Shown here: positions 4,687 through 7,087 of the stretch, in pieces
Numbering within the stretch: the first letter of the stretch is position 1
How the letters are laid out: the number at the start of each line of letters is the position of its first letter
Source: an uncultured Ruminococcus sp.
Lineage (GTDB): Bacteria; Bacillota; Clostridia; Oscillospirales; Ruminococcaceae
Length of the DNA: 7,087 nucleotides
Direction: 5' to 3'
Assembly: GCA_947176565.1 (NCBI GenBank)
Contig: CAMWRC010000057.1
Location: 1 to 7,087 of the forward strand
Notes under the pieces: generated by a model
Seen by the model: the letters and a program-made list of their open reading frames with translations, nothing else
What the model was told of the DNA's origin: nothing
Databases searched by the model: none
Position numbers and translations under genes: made by a program

Positions 4687-6534
4687 ATGTTAAAAGATAA
4701 AATAGAAAAACATCTGCTTGAAGTTCAGAAGCCGTCACGCTATATCGGCGGAGAAGTCGGCAGTATAACAAAAAACAAATCAGAAATTGATGTGAGATTC
4801 GCGTTCTGCTTTCCCGATACGTATGATATAGGTATGTCGCATATCGGTATGAAGATTCTGTATTCTGTTGTAAATGAACGTGAAAATTACTGGTGTGAAC
4901 GCTGTTTCGCACCGTCTCCGGATTTCGAGGAAATCATGCGTAAAAATGATATTCCGCTTTATGCGCTTGAATCCCTTGACCCGATACGTGAATTTGATTT
5001 CATTGGTTTTACAATGCAGTATGAGCTGTCGTATACAAATGTCCTGAATATGCTTGACCTTGCCGGAATACCTGTTTTTGCAGAGGACAGAACAGATGAA
5101 CTCACGCAGATAGTTGTTGCAGGCGGACCATGCGTGTGCAATCCCGAACCGCTTGCCGATTTCTTTGACCTGTTTATTTTGGGAGAGGGCGAGGAAGTCA
5201 ATCTTGAACTCATGGATTTGTATCATGAAATGAAGCAGCAGGGAGCAGGCAGACTTGATTTTCTGCGCAGAGCTGCACAGATTGAGGGAATATATGTTCC
5301 TCAGTTCTATAAATTCAGCTATAAAGACGACGGAACTATAGATAAGATGACTGTGACTGAAAATGCGCCTGAAACCGTCCGCAAGCGCATAATCGCGGAT
5401 TTTGATAAAGTTTATTATCCTGAAAATTTTGTTGTTCCGTTTACAGAAATCGTCCATGACCGTGTATCTGTAGAGGTACTCCGCGGTTGTATACGTGGCT
5501 GCCGTTTCTGTCAGGCAGGATTTATATATCGTCCGTTCCGCGAAAAAACTCCTGATACAATCTATGAGGAAACAAAATGCCTGTGTGAAAATACCGGATA
5601 TGATGAAGTATCTCTTGCATCACTGAGTACAAGCGACCATTCGCAGATTGATGGAATGCTCACAAAACTTATTGACTATACGGAGAAAGAGCGTGTGAAT
5701 CTTTCGCTTCCGTCTTTGCGTGTTGATAATTTTTCGGAATCACTTCTCGAAAAGATAAAGAAAGTCCGGAAAAGTGGTCTGACTTTCGCGTCAGAGGGCG
5801 GAACTCAGCGTCTCCGCGATGTAATCAACAAAAACGTCAGTGAAGAAGAAATCATGAGTACCTGCAAAATCGCATTTGAGGGCGGTTACAGCAGTGTAAA
5901 ACTGTATTTCATGATGGGTCTGCCGACTGAAACTGATGAGGATATTATCGGAATCGCTGAACTTGCTCAGCGTATTCTTGACCTGTTCTACAGCATTGAA
6001 AATCGTCCGAAAGGCAAAAGTCCACAGATTTCTGTAAGCTGTGCGACATTTGTTCCGAAACCGTTCACGCCGTTCCAGTTTGAACCACAGGATACCCGTG
6101 AGGAAATCGAACGCAAGCAGAAACTGCTTCTTGATTCTGTTAAATCAAAAAAGATACGCGTAAGCTATCATGATTCTGATGTCAGTCTGCTTGAAGCTGT
6201 TCTCGCAAAGGGCGACAGACGGCTTTGCAAGGCGGTTTATACGGCATGGAAAAAAGGCTGTAAATTTGACAGCTGGAGCGAATATTACAGATTTGACTTG
6301 TGGCTCGAAGCTTTTGCAGAGTGCGGAATCGATCCGTCTTTCTATGCTAACCGCCGTATCGGATATGATGAGATACTTCCGTGGGAGCATCTTGATTACT
6401 TCGTAAGCAAGGAATTTTTTATACGTGAGAATAAAACCGCACATAAATCAGTTACTACGCCTAACTGCCGAATCAGGTGTTCAGGATGCGGAGTAAATAA
6501 ATCAGCAGGGAGGGAATGTTTTTGTTACGACTGA
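4687..6534 (+). CDS. B12-binding-type radical SAM protein, TIGR03960-like, function unknown
   Basis: The 615-residue protein has the architecture of the uncharacterised TIGR03960 radical SAM family. Residues about 35-190 form a cobalamin-binding-like Rossmann region with PDTYDIGMSHIG (43-54), GGPC (146-149) and LGEGEE (165-170). It lacks the DxHxxG motif, as most B12-type radical SAM proteins do, so bound cobalamin is uncertain. The radical SAM core runs from about 250 to 480, with CX3CX2C at C268, C272 and C275, and a GGTQRLRDVINKN segment at 371-383. The C-terminal tail is cysteine-rich: C594, C598 and C601 repeat a CX3CX2C spacing, with C611 and C613 after it, and could bind a second metal or cluster. 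In Clostridia this gene is typically fused to or followed by a DUF2344 gene and lies near RNase G and rplU, which suggests RNA or ribosome modification, though no reaction is known. The stop overlaps the next gene by 13 bases. The family call is strong; the substrate is unknown. Confidence 0.93.
   Translation: MLKDKIEKHLLEVQKPSRYIGGEVGSITKNKSEIDVRFAFCFPDTYDIGMSHIGMKILYSVVNERENYWCERCFAPSPDFEEIMRKNDIPLYALESLDPIREFDFIGFTMQYELSYTNVLNMLDLAGIPVFAEDRTDELTQIVVAGGPCVCNPEPLADFFDLFILGEGEEVNLELMDLYHEMKQQGAGRLDFLRRAAQIEGIYVPQFYKFSYKDDGTIDKMTVTENAPETVRKRIIADFDKVYYPENFVVPFTEIVHDRVSVEVLRGCIRGCRFCQAGFIYRPFREKTPDTIYEETKCLCENTGYDEVSLASLSTSDHSQIDGMLTKLIDYTEKERVNLSLPSLRVDNFSESLLEKIKKVRKSGLTFASEGGTQRLRDVINKNVSEEEIMSTCKIAFEGGYSSVKLYFMMGLPTETDEDIIGIAELAQRILDLFYSIENRPKGKSPQISVSCATFVPKPFTPFQFEPQDTREEIERKQKLLLDSVKSKKIRVSYHDSDVSLLEAVLAKGDRRLCKAVYTAWKKGCKFDSWSEYYRFDLWLEAFAECGIDPSFYANRRIGYDEILPWEHLDYFVSKEFFIRENKTAHKSVTTPNCRIRCSGCGVNKSAGRECFCYD
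6508..6514 (+). promoter_or_regulatory. Ribosome binding site that favours the TTG start of the DUF2344 gene
   Basis: GGGAGGG lies inside the end of the radical SAM gene. Its GGAGG core (6509-6513) is eight bases before TTG 6522, an ideal distance. It is only two bases before the in-frame ATG at 6516, which is too close. The spacing therefore favours TTG. Confidence 0.65.
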
Positions 6535-7087
6535 GAGCAGTTTTCGGAAAATCGGGCAGAGCGAAATACATATCGCACCTTGACCTTAACCGCTGTATGC
6601 TGAGAATTTTCAGACGTTCAAAGCTTCCGGTATGGTATACAGAGGGATTCAATCCGCACCCATATTACAGTTTTGCACTTGCATTGTCACTGGGATTCGA
6701 GAGCGACTGTGAGATTATGGATTTCAACATAACTGATGATAATATGAGCATGGAGGAAATACGGGACAGGCTCAACGCCGTCATGCCGGAGGGAATGAAA
6801 ATTATTTCCGTAGCTCCGCAGAATAAGAAAATCACCGCGATTACAAAAGCAGAATACAGCTTTTCGCTTGTTTCTGAAAATACAGATGGTCTTAAATCTG
6901 AAATAATCAGATTCATGGAGCAGCCGGAAATACTTATAGAAAAGAGAACGAAAAAAGGCGTTAAAACTGTTGACCTGAAACCTGATATTGAGATAGTAAA
7001 ATGTATTGATTCGGGAAAATCCGTTGATATGACGCTCCGTCTGCCCGCAGGAACTCAGACAAATTATAATCCTGTGCTTTTCATAGA
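6522..7087 (+). CDS. DUF2344 (TIGR03936-like) radical SAM-linked protein, 3' end outside window
   Basis: At least 188 codons are present and the frame is open to the window edge. The N-terminus carries the family signature: FGKSGRAKYISHLDLNR (8-24) followed by R31-R32 and GFNPHPYYSFALALSLG (42-58). TIGR03936/DUF2344 proteins are found next to, or fused to the C-terminus of, the TIGR03960 radical SAM protein, exactly the position here. They are presumed partners in the same unknown reaction. The preferred start is TTG at 6522, which gives the family's usual short lead-in and the best ribosome binding site spacing; ATG 6516 would add two residues. The start lies 13 bases inside the upstream gene, so translation is probably coupled and the two proteins made in matched amounts. 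Downstream genes are not visible; RNase G and the L21-Prp-L27 cluster would be the usual Clostridial neighbours. Confidence 0.9.
   Translation, partial: MLRLRAVFGKSGRAKYISHLDLNRCMLRIFRRSKLPVWYTEGFNPHPYYSFALALSLGFESDCEIMDFNITDDNMSMEEIRDRLNAVMPEGMKIISVAPQNKKITAITKAEYSFSLVSENTDGLKSEIIRFMEQPEILIEKRTKKGVKTVDLKPDIEIVKCIDSGKSVDMTLRLPAGTQTNYNPVLFI

Noticed and set aside
4253..4912. Long open frame on the minus strand (219 codons) antisense to the DUF4291 gene and the start of the radical SAM gene
   Set aside because: Both plus-strand genes here are clear family members with good start signals. The antisense product is rich in S, Y, I, F and H with no recognisable motif, and it spans two unrelated genes, as expected for a shadow frame.
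4780..5457. Open frame on the minus strand (225 codons) inside the radical SAM gene
   Set aside because: It is fully antisense to a conserved coding region, has no family resemblance, and its composition is that of a frame shadow.
1..7087. Mobile element, CRISPR, toxin-antitoxin or phage defence system
   Set aside because: No transposase, integrase, direct repeats with spacers, or defence-type genes are seen. The gene content is core metabolism and conserved unknowns with uniform composition.

Overview
The window looks like chromosome from a low-to-mid GC Gram-positive anaerobe of the Clostridia, most plausibly a Ruminococcus-like member of the Oscillospiraceae. Four things point there: lepA and hemW in one operon, strong GGAGG-type ribosome binding sites with two TTG starts, consensus housekeeping promoters, and the B12-type radical SAM/DUF2344 gene pair common in Clostridia. 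The genus is inferred from overall protein character and has not been tested.

The window holds two divergent gene clusters separated by one 180-base intergenic region (3318-3497). On the minus strand, reading leftward, are lepA (elongation factor 4), a 118-residue unrecognised membrane protein with an N-terminal zinc ribbon, and hemW (radical SAM heme chaperone). Gaps are 45 and 10 bases. lepA followed by hemW is a classic Firmicutes arrangement, and the small membrane protein is an insertion into it. No terminator is seen after hemW before the window edge.

On the plus strand, reading rightward, are a DUF896 (YnzC-like) helical-hairpin protein, cytidine deaminase (cdd), a DUF4291 protein, a 615-residue B12-binding-type radical SAM protein (TIGR03960-like), and the start of its DUF2344 partner (TIGR03936-like), which runs off the right edge. 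The spacings are 0, -4, +20 and -13 bases, so this is almost certainly one operon with translational coupling at several junctions.

The intergenic region carries two back-to-back sigma-A promoters. The rightward one has TTGACA-17-TATAAT, a full consensus match. The leftward one has TTTACA-17-TATAAT with an extended -10. The rightward transcript probably begins at the first base of an 8-base inverted repeat.

Most of the window is conserved housekeeping sequence. The parts with unknown biology are the radical SAM/DUF2344 pair, the DUF4291 gene coupled to cdd, and the zinc-ribbon membrane protein between lepA and hemW. I saw no mobile element, CRISPR array, tRNA, rRNA or defence system.
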